Assembly: GCF_015547515.1 (NCBI RefSeq) | Contig: NZ_JADMVE010000006.1 | Location: 204,609-268,608 of the forward strand | Origin: Eubacterium sp. 1001713B170207_170306_E7 | Lineage (GTDB): Bacteria; Bacillota; Clostridia; Eubacteriales; Eubacteriaceae | Direction of reading: 5' to 3' | Length of the DNA: 64,000 bases | In this document: one piece after another, positions 62,942 to 64,000 of the stretch | Layout: each line of letters begins with the position of its first letter | Position numbering within the stretch: the first letter of the stretch is position 1 | Position numbers and translations under genes: made by a program | Notes under the pieces: model-generated | Seen by the model: only the letters and a program-made list of their open reading frames with translations | Databases searched by the model: none | Told to the model about the DNA's origin: nothing

Positions 62942-64000
62942 TCACGCGTCAACCCGCTTTAGAGGATTGGATCCCTTCAGCTTAATAAAGAGCGGCACAT
63001 ACTCCACGATCACCGAGGTGTTTTCCAGGCCATACCATTGTACCGGGGAGCCGGCAATACGCCGGATCGCGTATTTCAGAGAAACCGCGGCCCAGTCTGA
63101 AGGAGGGATATCACTTTCAGGCACCAGCATCTTGCGCAGAATGCAGAACCGGAAATCGCCCACCGTGCTGTTGTCGCCGATGGAGTACCGGCGCTGCTGG
63201 GGCGGCAGCTCCTGGCTGGCAATCAGGTCGCTGACAATCTGACGCAGGTAGACATTGATGCGCTGGTCCACCTTAAAGCCCAGGTGCAGCTTTACCCTGA
63301 ACAGGTAATCTGTGCCAAAGCTCTCGACAGCATATTCGCGGGTATAGGGCTCATCGCTGACGCTGACACTGACAAACCAGTAGGCTCTGGCCCGTTTTGT
63401 CTTTTTGTCAAAAACAGAGTACAGGATGTCGCGGTCGATGGTATCCCCCTGGGTTTCATTCACCAGGTAGACCAGATTATCCGATATAGTGGTGAGCCTT
63501 TTATCCATATGCACGTCTCTGAACATGCCGATATAGTCTGAAATATGCAGCTTTAAGGCCTGGGAACGCTCAATATCTGTGCCGCGGTGCCAGACAGCCA
63601 TAATGGCAAAGAGGAGCGTGGCAATGAGCAGCGCCACATAACCCCCGCTTTCAAATTTTGAAAGGCTTGAGAGAAAAAAGATGCCCTCCAGCCCGCCGAA
63701 AAAGATGAGGAAGATAAAGGGGAGGATTTTCAGACCCTTCAGACAGCGAAGATACATGAACAGCAGCAGCGTTGTCATGAGCATGGTCAGGGTTATGGCC
63801 AGCCCATAGGCCGATTCCAGACGCGCGCTGGAACGAAAATAGAGGATGACACCGCTGCAGGCCAGCCACATAATCAGGTTGACTAATGGAATATAGAGCT
63901 GGCCTTTGGTTTCCGAAGGATAAGTGATGCGCATATGCGGCATGAGATCAAGGCGGATCGCCTCAGATACCAGTGTAAAGGTACCGGTGATCAAGGCCTG
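62942..64000 (-). CDS. kup: KUP-family potassium transporter (5' end outside window)
   Basis: C-terminal 352 residues of a Kup/HAK K+ uptake protein; the frame runs off the window at QALITGTFTLVSEAIRL. Visible are the last transmembrane helices (LVNLIMWLACSGVILYF, GLAITLTMLMTTLLLFMYL and others) and the cytoplasmic C-terminal domain (NLVYLVNETQGDTIDRDILYSVF). Length and order of segments are normal for the family. Confidence 0.95.
   Translation of the reverse strand, partial: QALITGTFTLVSEAIRLDLMPHMRITYPSETKGQLYIPLVNLIMWLACSGVILYFRSSARLESAYGLAITLTMLMTTLLLFMYLRCLKGLKILPFIFLIFFGGLEGIFFLSSLSKFESGGYVALLIATLLFAIMAVWHRGTDIERSQALKLHISDYIGMFRDVHMDKRLTTISDNLVYLVNETQGDTIDRDILYSVFDKKTKRARAYWFVSVSVSDEPYTREYAVESFGTDYLFRVKLHLGFKVDQRINVYLRQIVSDLIASQELPPQQRRYSIGDNSTVGDFRFCILRKMLVPESDIPPSDWAAVSLKYAIRRIAGSPVQWYGLENTSVIVEYVPLFIKLKGSNPLKRVDA

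Overview
The window looks like a chromosomal segment of an anaerobic Firmicute (Bacillota), most plausibly an acetogen of the Eubacterium limosum/callanderi type. This is an inference. It rests on the gene order rpoA-rplQ-ecfA1-ecfA2-ecfT-truA-rplM-rpsI, on the style of the proteins (solitary phosphate butyryltransferase, T-box-controlled leuA, many PAS/GGDEF proteins, FliB-type methylase) and on a moderately high-GC backbone. No rRNA, tRNA or CRISPR array was seen.

Layout. 1-5929: end of the ribosomal protein/ECF transporter region (rpoA partial, rplQ, ecfA1, ecfA2, ecfT, truA, rplM, rpsI). 5911-20572: an AT-rich integrative mobilizable element of about 14.65 kb inserted in the last codons of rpsI. 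It is bounded by a 12-bp direct repeat (attL 5911-5922, attR 20561-20572). It carries a tyrosine integrase, a Cro/CI-type repressor with a near-perfect operator palindrome, two small DNA-binding proteins, a RepA-like ATPase, a candidate oriT, MobC, a MOBP-type relaxase and, as cargo, an ethanolamine-utilisation regulon (eutV, eutW, eutA, eutB, eutC, eutL, eutH, eutQ). The displaced native tail of rpsI (QFSKR-stop) and its terminator lie just beyond attR. The cargo contains two ANTAR-type dual-hairpin/terminator riboregulators, one before eutV and one before eutA. They should let phosphorylated EutV relieve termination when EutW senses ethanolamine. The only shell gene is eutL, and the usual eutM/N/S/K, eutE, eutG, eutD and eutT are absent, so the element supplies lyase, reactivase, transporter and control but must depend on other loci for the rest of the pathway.

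20573-64000: host backbone of mixed housekeeping and accessory genes. It holds a DUF2798 membrane protein behind a promoter and a compact hairpin leader, a FliB-like methylase, a membrane/cytidylate-kinase-like fusion with a MarR regulator, typA, an AI-2E family transporter, rhodanese, a PAS-GGDEF-GAF protein, leuA with a Leu T-box, uppP, a solute-binding lipoprotein overlapping a GGDEF-EAL protein, a CsoR-like repressor, a hybrid histidine kinase, a TetR-ABC operon, an SDR, a CHC2 zinc-finger/DUF3987 replication-type module, a GH3 lipoprotein, a ferritin-like protein, ptb, a TMEM175-like protein, a heterodimeric ABC exporter with a divergent MerR regulator, a small Fe-S protein, a FUSC protein, DUF6718, cfa and the 3' part of kup.

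Three repeat families punctuate the backbone. The first is a 17-bp-stem palindrome (CTCAAAAGACTCAAAAC and its complement) with seven full and two half copies, all at gene ends. The second is a structured unit of about 190 bp in three copies (one flanked by a duplicated hairpin, two in tandem). The third is a 135-bp tandem duplication between the leuA T-box and leuA.
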